Shown here one piece after another: positions 18,179-26,764 of a stretch of DNA of 52,700 bases. Every line of letters begins with the position of its first letter. Positions within the stretch are counted from its first letter, which is position 1. The notes below the pieces were generated by a model that saw nothing but the letters and a program-made list of their open reading frames with translations, searched no databases and was not told where the DNA came from. The translations under genes were made by a program, and so were the position numbers. The DNA lies in the NCBI RefSeq assembly GCF_018860705.1, contig NZ_JAHKQA010000016.1, positions 1-52,700 of the forward strand, written 5' to 3'. The stretch is from Citreicella sp. C3M06. GTDB lineage: Bacteria; Pseudomonadota; Alphaproteobacteria; Rhodobacterales; Rhodobacteraceae.

Positions 18179-19203
18179 CGGGGCTCGGATGTCTGGGGCG
18201 GAAAGGTCGCGTCGCACAGTCGAGACAGTCGGCGATGCGACTGCACCCTATCATGATTGACCGTGCATGCCAGTACGGGCCGGGCGCTGATGCCCATCCC
18301 ACGTGCAAAACGGCGCATTGTGCGGCAGGCTGGCGAACATCACATGCGCAAGGCCTGCAAGGCCGCCTTGGCTGTAACGGCTTGCCTGGCGTTTTGGTGA
18401 CGCCCAAATTTTACGCCCGGACCGGGTTGGCGTCTGGGATGCCGCCTCTTTATGTGCCCGTCATGTGCCGGGCCCAGAGATCGAAGACATGTTCGCCCCG
18501 GATCAGGTGCGATTCGCTTTGGACCCCGCCAGCGGCCCAACCATCATGGCAGGGGAAGCGAAGACATCCCTCCATATTTCGCCGACGATCTTGCCTGACG
18601 GGCCTTCGAGACGCTCCTCGATGAGCAAGGTTTCCGCGCCGTCTACAGCGCAAAGGAGCCCGGCAAGCTCCGGCTCTGAACGCATGGCCGATCAGGGCGG
18701 CGATATGTGGGGGCTTCGCCCTGCTCGGCCATGAAAAGCTTCTCCACCCTCGGTGAGACATTTCTGCTTTGCCCAGCCGAGGGCATCTCACCCTGGTTGC
18801 AGCACCAAAACATCCAATAATGTGCATTATGTTGTTTATCATTTACTGACTCGGCCATGCAATCCGAAGACCGGTATTTGTCTGGCGAATACGCAGCATT
18901 AACCAAACGAATGCGAGATATTGATCAAGCGAATAACAGTAACTGGTATCCCAATTAAATAACTCATTTTTATATCTCGTTCTCAATATCTGTTTTTTAA
19001 TAACGCCTTAAAGATGACATCTTTTCGCCCCAAAAATTCCACAATTCAAAATCACCGTATGGTTGCGTTTGTGCGGTATCCTGTAATCCACGTAGAGTAT
19101 GTAAACCGAGATGATAATCATCCCGGACACACAGGCTCCATTCATTTTTTCGTGGAATAATAGCGACTCAGGAAATCAAATATATCGGCAACGGAATACG
19201 CAA
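18179..19203. promoter_or_regulatory. Long intergenic region with AT-rich right half
   Basis: About 1 kb lies between the divergent polymerase and LamG genes. The left part has normal base composition and holds only short frames, one of which (18503-18685, minus) looks weakly coding. From about 18800 to 19200 the sequence becomes clearly AT-rich, unlike the rest of the window, with tracts such as TCATTTTTATATC. This is likely the control region of the large secreted protein gene and may be acquired DNA or a target for a xenogeneic silencer. I could not find a properly spaced promoter pair. Confidence 0.4.
18503..18685 (-). CDS. Unrecognised 60-codon frame, possible gene remnant
   Basis: A short minus-strand frame from an ATG at 18685. 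The peptide contains LLCAVDGAETLLIEERLEG and SGKIVGEIWRDVFASPAMM. The third codon positions are mostly G or C, as in real genes here. A stop lies directly upstream, there is no clear ribosome site, and the adjacent frames continue with gene-like sequence. This suggests a decayed fragment rather than a working gene. I do not recognise the family. Confidence 0.2.
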   Translation of the reverse strand: MRSEPELAGLLCAVDGAETLLIEERLEGPSGKIVGEIWRDVFASPAMMVGPLAGSKANRT

Positions 19204-22200
19204 ATGACGAGCACAACCGAAGCAGCTGAGGCTTCTTCAGGAACGAATGGTGATCAAAGCTATTACCTGTCGGATTTCGTAGATATATCCTCGCAAAGCA
19301 TTGAAGATGTCCGCTTTGAAGACGATGTGCGCATCGTCACATCCCAGGCGGAATTCGATGCCGCTTACACGGCACTCGCTGCCGGGGCGGGCGGTGTCAT
19401 CCTGCTGGACACTGCGGGCGGCCCTTATACGCTTTCCCATTACGACGTCCAAAACGCACAGATCGATGCGCCTGTCATGATCACCTCGCTGACCCCGGAA
19501 GATCCCGCGGTCGTGTCGTCGGTCTACATGCGCAACCACGAAAATTTTCACCTGTCGGACGTGAAGATCGAGGGTGACAGCGGCACGCTTATCACGGTTA
19601 AAGATACTGATAATTCAGGTATTTACGAAAGCGAAATCTCGTCCATCGCCGAGGGCGCCGCTGGCCTGAACGAAGAGGCTGGCGGCTACACGATCGGGGC
19701 CACCGGCGCCGATATCGTCGAGGTTGAGAACTTCAGCTTCATCGGCAACGAGCTGCACAATCTCTTTCACGGGGCCACTTTTCGCGAAGTCGTCGGCCTG
19801 ACCTACACCGACAACGAACTCTATGCCCTGCAGGGCGACGGGGTACGGCTGGGCGGGGTGCAGGATGCGCTGATCGCCGACAACTGGTTCCATGATTTCC
19901 TCGGATCGACCTACGAATACAATCATTCCGATTTTATTCAACTATGGGGCGCGAATATCTGGCTGAATAATGAAGATATTACCATTCAGTCAAATTTCTT
20001 CGACAATTCTACTGGTGCGGCATATCAGGTAATATTCGGCCAGAACGAGGATTACGAGGAGAACGGATATCTTTTCGAAAATATCGTGGTCGATAACAAT
20101 GTGATCTGGGGAAGCGCCTATCATGGCATTTCCGTGTCAGATACATCGAATATGGTGGTGACCAACAATACACTTATCTACATCGAGGATGCATATTACC
20201 TGAACGCGGACGGCACCCAAACCACCCTGAAGAGCCCCGGCTGGATCGACATTGACGGAACCAACCCCGTTGTCGAGAAAAACGTCGGCCTGCGGATTCT
20301 GGATGATGGCGATAACATGACACTGAGTCATGGCACCGATAGCGAGCTGGACCAGCTGAACCAGTACACCAACCTGACCGTGGGCGAGAGCGGTGATCTG
20401 CGCGACATCACCCTGCTGCCCGACAGCGCGCTGAACGGGGTCTACGGATCAAGCCTGTTGTGGTTCGATGAAACCCCGGACACGCTGCTGGCGGTTGCGC
20501 GCGCGTCGGTCAGCGTGTCGGACCTGTCGGTCTATACGCTGGATGCGGGCCTGTCGCGCGGCCCGGACGGGTTGATCGACGAGAACACGATCGTCACCTG
20601 GACGCTGGATGACGGGCGCAGCTTCACCGGATCCCAGATCGAGGTGGATTTCGAGACCCCCGGCCTGCACAGCTACACGCTGACCGTCACCCAGCCCGAC
20701 GGCAGCAGCGACACCATCACCCGCACCGTCGAAATCGAGGACCCGCTTCTGGTCGATCTGGAACTGGTCGACGGCGTGCTGACCAATGTCGCCCCGGATG
20801 GGGTCACGCTGACGAATCTGTCCAGCGCCACGCTTGATGGCGACAGCCTGCGCATCGGCGAAGGCGCGATGGTCGAGATTGCCCGCACGGTGGGCGACAT
20901 CTTCAACCTCAGCTCCTTTGATTTCTCGATGACGCTGGATATCGACGAGGGCTCATCGGGCACCCTGTTCATGATCTATCAATCGCTCGAAGCCACCGTC
21001 CAGACGGATGGCTCGATCTCGTTCAAGTTCTCGAACGGAGACACATGGTTCAGCGTCCGCTCGGCCAGCGGGCTGCTGAATGACGGCCCCGTGGATCTCA
21101 GCTTTGTCTACGATGGCGCGATGCTGAGCCTTTACGCCGATGGCGAGCTCGTGGCCGAGACCGCGGCAAGCGGGTCGACCCAGTCCGCGCAATACTGGGG
21201 GCTGACCTTTGGCAACCCCTGGAAGGCCAGCGTCGACGCCTCGCTGTCGAACATTTCGATCAAGTCCGAAGCCTCCAGCGCCGAGGAGATCAGCGCGGCA
21301 GCCACTGCCGAGGACAACACGGCCTCGGTCGTGGTCATAGAAACCCTGTTCGAGACCGATTTCTCGAGCGCGGATATCGCGGGCATGACCATATCCGAAG
21401 AGGATATCGTGACCATGCCGAGCGGCGAGACCGGCGTGATGGTCGCGGGCGGCGACGTCGAAGTGAACCGGGATACCGGGTATCTTTACGACACCGGCTC
21501 GTTTGAAATCACCTTCACCGCACAGCATTTCGACACCACGACCGAAGGCACGATCTTGTATCTGCACGAGACGCTGTCGCTTTCGGTCCGTTCCGACGGG
21601 CGGCTGCTCTTCAGCCTGACCACCGATGAGGGCACCCAGCTCCTCCGGACTCCGGAGATGCCGCTGGCCGACGGCGCTGCGCATGAGATCAGCATCGGCT
21701 ATGATTCCGAAGCCGGTGTGATGCAGATCGCGGTGGATGGCGAGGTGGTCGCCCAGGCCGAACAGACCGGGCTGACCGCGGTGGCGCAATCCTGGGGCCT
21801 GACCATCGGCCATCCCTGGGCCGGGGACGAGCCGGATATGGGCATTACCTCGCTGGAGATTTCCGACGGCACGATCATCTCGGATCCAACCCCGACAGGA
21901 TATGACGCGGACGCGCTGATCTTTCTTGATTTCAACGACACCGTGACCAACGAGGTGGCATCAGCCGCCATGCCCGAGGTCAGCACCGGCACCCTGACCT
22001 ATGCCAGCGATGCAGACGACACCTGGGCCGAATTCGATGGCAGCACGACGGTCAGCGTGTCGCGCTACGTCGAAGAGCTGCACTCCCGCGATACCTTCGA
22101 ATTCGTGGTGTCCATCCGGGATGACGACAACAGCGACTGGGAAGCGGTCTTCGAGATCTACGACTCGATGGCGCTGAGCATCAATGATGACGATTTCTAC

Positions 22201-22482
22201 TTCACGATGGAGCTGGGCGACGAGACGGTCTCGTTGCAGAGCAATTCCGATGTGCTGGCCGATGGCGACTTCCACGAGGTCAAACTGGGCTATGATTCCT
22301 CGCTTGGAAGTCTGGCGATGATGGTCGATGGCGTGGTTGTCGATGAGACCTACGCCACCGGGCTGACCACGGAAGAGCAATATTGGGGTCTGACCATCGG
22401 ATCGGGCGTCGGCGACGGGCTGGATGCCGACATCACGCATTTCTCGATGAACGAGAGCGCGGACTGGCTGGCGGTCGCCTGA
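19204..22482 (+). CDS. Large secreted beta-helix protein with PKD-like and three LamG-like domains
   Basis: A very acidic protein of 1092 residues (1123 if the ATG at 19111 is used). I chose 19204 because the preceding 93 bases are AT-rich with rare ATA codons and look untranslated. Order: short N-terminus without signal peptide, right-handed beta-helix about 70-370 with HSDFIQLW (241-248), PKD-like domain about 430-512, then three concanavalin/LamG-like domains at about 565-685, 765-890 and 945-1085. Each ends with a WGLT motif (near 664, 863 and 1060). With no signal peptide and a C-terminus ending WLAVA, secretion by a type I system is plausible, but none is encoded here. The beta-helix core resembles the protein at 26765-28087. 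Likely role: an extracellular polysaccharide-binding or modifying enzyme, or a matrix adhesin. Confidence 0.78.
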   Translation: MTSTTEAAEASSGTNGDQSYYLSDFVDISSQSIEDVRFEDDVRIVTSQAEFDAAYTALAAGAGGVILLDTAGGPYTLSHYDVQNAQIDAPVMITSLTPEDPAVVSSVYMRNHENFHLSDVKIEGDSGTLITVKDTDNSGIYESEISSIAEGAAGLNEEAGGYTIGATGADIVEVENFSFIGNELHNLFHGATFREVVGLTYTDNELYALQGDGVRLGGVQDALIADNWFHDFLGSTYEYNHSDFIQLWGANIWLNNEDITIQSNFFDNSTGAAYQVIFGQNEDYEENGYLFENIVVDNNVIWGSAYHGISVSDTSNMVVTNNTLIYIEDAYYLNADGTQTTLKSPGWIDIDGTNPVVEKNVGLRILDDGDNMTLSHGTDSELDQLNQYTNLTVGESGDLRDITLLPDSALNGVYGSSLLWFDETPDTLLAVARASVSVSDLSVYTLDAGLSRGPDGLIDENTIVTWTLDDGRSFTGSQIEVDFETPGLHSYTLTVTQPDGSSDTITRTVEIEDPLLVDLELVDGVLTNVAPDGVTLTNLSSATLDGDSLRIGEGAMVEIARTVGDIFNLSSFDFSMTLDIDEGSSGTLFMIYQSLEATVQTDGSISFKFSNGDTWFSVRSASGLLNDGPVDLSFVYDGAMLSLYADGELVAETAASGSTQSAQYWGLTFGNPWKASVDASLSNISIKSEASSAEEISAAATAEDNTASVVVIETLFETDFSSADIAGMTISEEDIVTMPSGETGVMVAGGDVEVNRDTGYLYDTGSFEITFTAQHFDTTTEGTILYLHETLSLSVRSDGRLLFSLTTDEGTQLLRTPEMPLADGAAHEISIGYDSEAGVMQIAVDGEVVAQAEQTGLTAVAQSWGLTIGHPWAGDEPDMGITSLEISDGTIISDPTPTGYDADALIFLDFNDTVTNEVASAAMPEVSTGTLTYASDADDTWAEFDGSTTVSVSRYVEELHSRDTFEFVVSIRDDDNSDWEAVFEIYDSMALSINDDDFYFTMELGDETVSLQSNSDVLADGDFHEVKLGYDSSLGSLAMMVDGVVVDETYATGLTTEEQYWGLTIGSGVGDGLDADITHFSMNESADWLAVA

Positions 22483-22503
22483 GGGGCGACCGTCAGGCGC
22501 GGT

Positions 22504-23811
22504 TCAGGTCCTCAGGTCCCGCTGCCCTTCGGCGGCGGGGCGCGGGTCGCGGATCACCGCGCTGATCTGGCTCTTGAAGCGGGCCAGAATCGACGTCATG
22601 TCCCAGCGCTCAAGCGCCCGCGCCCGCGCCGCGGCGCCCAGCCGGACCCGTTCCGGGGCGTCATCCAGAAGCGTTTCCAGCTCGCGCGCGAGGGCGGCGG
22701 CATCGCCGGGCGGCACAAGCCGGCCACAGCCCTCGACCTCTTGCCCCAGCGCGGTGTCGGGATCGGCGGTGGCCAGCACCGGGCGACCCGACGCCAGCAT
22801 GTTGGTCAGCTTTGACGGCAGCACCAGATCCGCCGCCCCGGCGATCTGTGGCAGCAGATGCAGATCGGCCATCCCCAGAAGATCGCTCAGACGGTCGATC
22901 GGCTGCAACGGAAAGAACCGGATCATCGGCAGATCCTGCGCCTGTTCCTGCAGAACCTCGCGCATCGGCCCATCGCCGCAGACAGCGATGGTCAGGTCGG
23001 TGCGGTGGCGCAGGTGCCGGGCCATTTCGGGCAGGATCTCAAGCCCCTGCTTGTTGGCAAGATTGCCCGAATACAGCGCCACATGCGGCGTATCGATGCC
23101 CAGCTCGGCCTTGAGCGGCGAGACCCCTTCGACCGGCTGCACCTTCGAGATATCCGACCAGTTGCGGAATTCGGTGATCCGCCATTCCGCAACATCCTTG
23201 CGGCGCAGGCGCGACAGCATCGGCCCCGAGATCGAACTGACCCGGTCGAAACTGCCCAGCACCGCGTGTTCGAAACGCTCTGCAAGGCGCCCGATCAGGC
23301 TTTTCTGATTCAGCAGGCCGGTGGCAAAGGCGGCCTCGACTTCGAAATCCTGAACATGCAGCCAGGTCGCGGCCCCGCTGAGCCGCGCCGCCGCCAGCAC
23401 GCCGGGCGCCGAGATCAGCGACGGTGCCACCAGCAAGATCACATCGGGGCGGTGTACCAGCGCCTTCCACAGCAGCACCGGCAGGGCGCTGAGCGCAAAG
23501 CTGATGTGATGCAGGATGCGGCGCGACCCGCTCGGCTTGCTTGGCACGTAGATCGGGCAATGCACCGCGCGGGTGCCCTCGGGGCCGCGACGCCGCGTCC
23601 ACCACGGGCGGCGCCAGCCTTCATAGGTGCGCCAGGCCGGGTAATAGGGGCGCGCCGCGATGACATCCGTTTCGACCCCGTTGCGCGACAGATACTCGGC
23701 CATGCCCGAGGAATAGACCCCGATGGCAATCATTTCCGGCGCATAGTTGAGCGAGACGATCAGCACACGCTCCGCCTTGCCGTTTGCGCTATCATCCCTC
23801 GAGGTCGCCAT
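22504..23811 (-). CDS. WcaI-like glycosyltransferase family 4
   Basis: A glycosyltransferase of 435 residues resembling WcaI of colanic acid synthesis, a fucosyltransferase-like enzyme. The N-terminal signature is VSLNYAPEMIAIGVYSSGMA, followed by AARPYYPAWRTYEGW. The donor half has ALYSGNLANKQGLEILPEMA, IAVCGDGPMREVL and LVLPSKLTNMLASGRPVLAT, in which the usual first Glu of E-x7-E is replaced by the WcaI-type pattern. The ATG at 23811 has GGAGA eight bases upstream. It is a single-gene unit facing the LamG gene with a 21-base gap. The sugar is unknown; fucose transfer is only suggested by family. Confidence 0.82.
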   Translation of the reverse strand: MATSRDDSANGKAERVLIVSLNYAPEMIAIGVYSSGMAEYLSRNGVETDVIAARPYYPAWRTYEGWRRPWWTRRRGPEGTRAVHCPIYVPSKPSGSRRILHHISFALSALPVLLWKALVHRPDVILLVAPSLISAPGVLAAARLSGAATWLHVQDFEVEAAFATGLLNQKSLIGRLAERFEHAVLGSFDRVSSISGPMLSRLRRKDVAEWRITEFRNWSDISKVQPVEGVSPLKAELGIDTPHVALYSGNLANKQGLEILPEMARHLRHRTDLTIAVCGDGPMREVLQEQAQDLPMIRFFPLQPIDRLSDLLGMADLHLLPQIAGAADLVLPSKLTNMLASGRPVLATADPDTALGQEVEGCGRLVPPGDAAALARELETLLDDAPERVRLGAAARARALERWDMTSILARFKSQISAVIRDPRPAAEGQRDLRT

Positions 23812-23971
23812 GAATCTATTCTCCGATTACCTAATGCCAATCACACCAATACTGCGTCAGGATCAGGTATTGCTGTCCCGCGCGCACTTCCGCAGGTTTT
23901 TGCACCTTTAGGAAGATTACCACCGGAAAGCCAGAGAACCCCGGCAGATTTGTACTTGTCCCGGCGCGGTG

Positions 23972-24001
23972 TTGGGCACACACAGGGCGCATGTCTATAA
24001 T
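23972..24001 (+). promoter_or_regulatory. Probable sigma-70 promoter of the 24-29.5 kb operon
   Basis: TTGGGC at 23972-23977 and a perfect TATAAT at 23996-24001 are separated by 18 bases. Transcription would start near 24008, about 110 bases before the GT2 gene. It lies in the 307-bp gap between the divergent WcaI-like and GT2 genes. This is the clearest promoter I see in the window. Confidence 0.45.
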
Positions 24002-24118
24002 CAAGGCAAAACAGCAATATGACAGCTGCGGTTCAAACCGGACTTCCCCGGCCCCCGTGGCGTCTGGCCCCGCCGCCCTCCCTGAAATCGCCCCCGACCC
24101 AAGAGTACCCCACCTGCT

Positions 24119-25138
24119 ATGACATCGGCCTTCCGGAACCGCCCCGCCCCCCCGGTCGCACCGGATCCCACGCGCGGTGCGCCTGTCGCGCTGACCGGCG
24201 CGCCTAGCGCTGCGGCAGAGCTGACCGTCATCGTGGTCAGCTACAACACCCGTGATCTGACCCTTGCCTGCCTGCGCACGCTGTTTGCCGCCACCCACAG
24301 CGCGCGCGCCCATGTGGTGGTGTTCGACAATGCCTCATCGGATGGCTCCGCCGACGCGGTGGCCGCGGCCTTTCCGCAGGTCGAGCTGATCGCCAGCGCC
24401 GAGAACCTCGGCTTTGCCCGCGCCAACAACGTGGTGGCACAGGCGGCGCGCACCGACTGGCTGCTGCTGCTCAACCCCGATACCGAAGTGCATGACGGCG
24501 CCATCGACACGCTGCTGGCCTTTTCCAAGGCGCGCCCCGAGGCGGGCATCACCGGCGGGCGCACGGTGTTTCCCGATGGCAGCCTGAACATCGCCTCCTG
24601 CTGGATGCGCATCACACCATGGTCGGCGTTCTGCATGGCCACCGGGCTGACGGCGGCGTTCCGGGGCAGCGCGGCGTTCAACCCCGAGGGCATGGGATCC
24701 TGGGCGCGCGACAATGTGCGCGAGGTCGACATCGTGGTCGGCTGCTTCCTGATGATCCGCAAATCGCTGTGGGACAAGCTGGGCGGGTTCGATCTGAAAT
24801 ATTTCATGTATGGCGAAGAGGCCGACCTGTGCCTGCGCGCCCGGGCACTGGGCTATCGCCCCGCGATCATCCCAAAGGCGCAGATCATGCATCTGGTGGG
24901 CGCGGCCTCGGGCAAGCGCGCCGACAAGCTGCGCATGGTGGCCAAGGCGCGCGCAACGCTGATCCGCGATCACTGGCCAGCGTGGCAGCAACCCTTCGGG
25001 CTGGCGATGATGTGGCTCTGGGCGGCGCTGCGGCGGGTGGCCTCGGGGCTGCGCGGCGGGGCTGCGGCCGAGAAATGGCGCAGCGTCTGGGCCACGCGGG
25101 CCGACTGGCTGGCTGGCTACGCAAAGCCCGACCCATGA
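24119..25138 (+). CDS. Glycosyltransferase family 2 (GT-A fold)
   Basis: A 339-residue inverting glycosyltransferase of the rhamnosyltransferase-like GT2 group. The N-terminal start of the fold is TVIVVSYNTRDLTLACLRTL, followed by VVVFDNASSDGSADAV, the pattern ENLGFARANN, and the metal-binding LLLLNPDTEV. The later segment KYFMYGEEADLCLRARALGY holds the probable catalytic acidic residues. It opens an operon with the acetyltransferase, esterase, beta-helix and ligase-like genes, with overlapping or near-touching starts and stops. The first ~35 residues are proline/alanine-rich and may not be part of the fold, so the true start could be later. Donor sugar unknown. Confidence 0.87.
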   Translation: MTSAFRNRPAPPVAPDPTRGAPVALTGAPSAAAELTVIVVSYNTRDLTLACLRTLFAATHSARAHVVVFDNASSDGSADAVAAAFPQVELIASAENLGFARANNVVAQAARTDWLLLLNPDTEVHDGAIDTLLAFSKARPEAGITGGRTVFPDGSLNIASCWMRITPWSAFCMATGLTAAFRGSAAFNPEGMGSWARDNVREVDIVVGCFLMIRKSLWDKLGGFDLKYFMYGEEADLCLRARALGYRPAIIPKAQIMHLVGAASGKRADKLRMVAKARATLIRDHWPAWQQPFGLAMMWLWAALRRVASGLRGGAAAEKWRSVWATRADWLAGYAKPDP

Positions 25139-25764
25139 GAGACGCCCCGATGATCGACAAAGACCCCCACGCCCAGCAAGACGCCCCCGCCCACAAGCTG
25201 CGCCTGAGCCGCCCCCAGCGGCTGTGGCGGCTGCTGAAAGCCAGCCTTGATCCGCGCGCCTGGGCGCATCTGATCAAGATGGTGAATTTCTACAATTACA
25301 CCCATGTTGCGCCGCTGCGGCAGATCCGGCTGGGGGCAAACCCGTCGATCAGCCCGACGGCGGCGTTTTCCTATCCCGAACGCATCCGCATCGGCGCGCG
25401 GGTGCGCATCGGCTTTCGCTGCGTGATCTGGGCCGGTCCGGGCAAGGGCCGGGTCATCCTTGGCGATGATGTGCTGCTGGGCCCCGAGGTGATGATCACC
25501 GCCTCGGGCTATCGCTACAATGACGGCGCGCCGATCACCGATCAGGCCAGCGACGAGGCCGATGTGGTGATCGGCAATGATGTCTGGCTTGGCACCCGCG
25601 TCACCGTGCTGCCCGGTGCGCGCATCGGGGATGGCGCCATCATCGGCGCCCATTCGGTGGTGCGCGGCGACATCCCGGCCATGGCCATCGCGGTGGGCAG
25701 CCCGGCGCGGGTGGTCTCGCAACGGCAGATCCAAGGCGCTTCTCTGAAGGACGATCCACAATGA
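25135..25764 (+). CDS. Hexapeptide-repeat acyltransferase (left-handed beta-helix)
   Basis: A 209-residue acetyltransferase of the NodL/WbbJ type. Hexapeptide turns are seen from about residue 78 (ISPTAAFSYPERIRIGARVR) to 190 (AIIGAHSVVRGDIPAMAIAV), and the tail GSPARVV is typical. The usual catalytic histidine loop is altered: after ILGDDVLLGPEVMI comes TASGYRYNDG, which lacks the common H residue of NodL, so activity or mechanism may differ. The ATG at 25135 overlaps the previous stop as ATGA; an ATG at 25150 is the alternative. The stop overlaps the esterase gene by ATGA, so acylation and deacylation enzymes are made together. Confidence 0.83.
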   Translation: MRDAPMIDKDPHAQQDAPAHKLRLSRPQRLWRLLKASLDPRAWAHLIKMVNFYNYTHVAPLRQIRLGANPSISPTAAFSYPERIRIGARVRIGFRCVIWAGPGKGRVILGDDVLLGPEVMITASGYRYNDGAPITDQASDEADVVIGNDVWLGTRVTVLPGARIGDGAIIGAHSVVRGDIPAMAIAVGSPARVVSQRQIQGASLKDDPQ

Positions 25765-26696
25765 AACGACCCTCCTGGCCTCTGGTGATGGCTCTGGTGC
25801 TGTGCGCGGCGCTGGCCGGCACCGCTTATGGCACGCTGAGCGGCTGGACCCACGGCGCCTATATCAAGCTGCGCCGCGAAACCCGGTTGGCCCTTGGTCT
25901 GGAAAAATTCTGGCTGCGCCTGCCCGGCCCCGGATCGACGGGCACGCGCAGCCCCGTGGCCTGCCCCGATCCCTCCACCACCCGCGTGCTGGTGACCGGC
26001 GGGCAATCGAACGCCGCCAACACCAACACCAAAGCCGCCAGCCTGCCCGCGGATGCAGAGGTCTACGCATGGTTCAACGGCGCCTGCTGGCGCGGCGAGG
26101 ACCCGATGCCCGGAGCCACCGGCAAGGGCGGCAGCCTGTGGCCCTTGCTGGGGGCCGCGCTCACGCAGGATCTGGGCCAGCCGGTGCTGTTCATCAATGG
26201 CGCGGTCGGCGGCTCGCAGGTGGGGGACTGGCTGGACCGGCGCTCGGGCTATCTCGATGCGCTGCTGGAACGGATCTCGGCGGCGCAGGCACAGGGCTAC
26301 GCGCCAGAGCTGATCCTGTGGCATCAGGGGGAAAGCGATGCGAATGTGATGCCCGATACCGCCGAAGGCCACGCCGCCATGCGCGCGCAGCTGGACGCGC
26401 TGAGCGCGCAGCTGCTGGCGGCAGCACCGTCGGCGCAGCTTTACATGTTTCAGGCCTCGAAATGCATCGGCCCGCGCCGCGCCGAAGGGGTCGAGGCGAT
26501 GCGCGCGGTGCAGCGCGCCGTGGCCGAGGCCAGCCCGCGGATCATCGCCGGGCTGAACACCGACGACTTCGGCAATGATTACCGCTGGGACACCTGCCAT
26601 TTCAACAGCCTTGGACGCAGCGCCGTGGTCGGGGCGCTCACCGCACCGCTTCTGGATCTGCTGCGCGCGCCGACGCTCTCTGGCGACGCTGGGTGA
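25761..26696 (+). CDS. Exported SGNH esterase, sialate O-acetylesterase-like
   Basis: A 311-residue protein with an N-terminal hydrophobic signal (residues 7-24), probably acting in the periplasm or at the surface to remove acetyl groups from the polysaccharide. Family motifs: GGQSNAA with the nucleophile Ser83, WHQGESDAN at 187-195, and DTCHFN giving the Asp277/His280 pair. This is the pattern of the carbohydrate esterase group with sialate O-acetylesterases. It is coupled to the acetyltransferase gene upstream (ATGA) and to the beta-helix gene downstream. Together they suggest that the degree of acetylation is tuned on both sides of the membrane. Confidence 0.84.
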   Translation: MKRPSWPLVMALVLCAALAGTAYGTLSGWTHGAYIKLRRETRLALGLEKFWLRLPGPGSTGTRSPVACPDPSTTRVLVTGGQSNAANTNTKAASLPADAEVYAWFNGACWRGEDPMPGATGKGGSLWPLLGAALTQDLGQPVLFINGAVGGSQVGDWLDRRSGYLDALLERISAAQAQGYAPELILWHQGESDANVMPDTAEGHAAMRAQLDALSAQLLAAAPSAQLYMFQASKCIGPRRAEGVEAMRAVQRAVAEASPRIIAGLNTDDFGNDYRWDTCHFNSLGRSAVVGALTAPLLDLLRAPTLSGDAG

Positions 26697-26764
26697 AAGC
26701 CCCTAGAATGATCTTTGCCCCTGTCGCCGACCCGGCCCGCGACCAGACCGAGGACTGTCCCGCC

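Noticed and set aside
18450-18842. 130-codon minus-strand frame in the intergenic region
   Set aside because: Rich in Arg, Cys and Trp with no pattern; the better coding signal in the same place is the short frame 18503-18685, itself doubtful.
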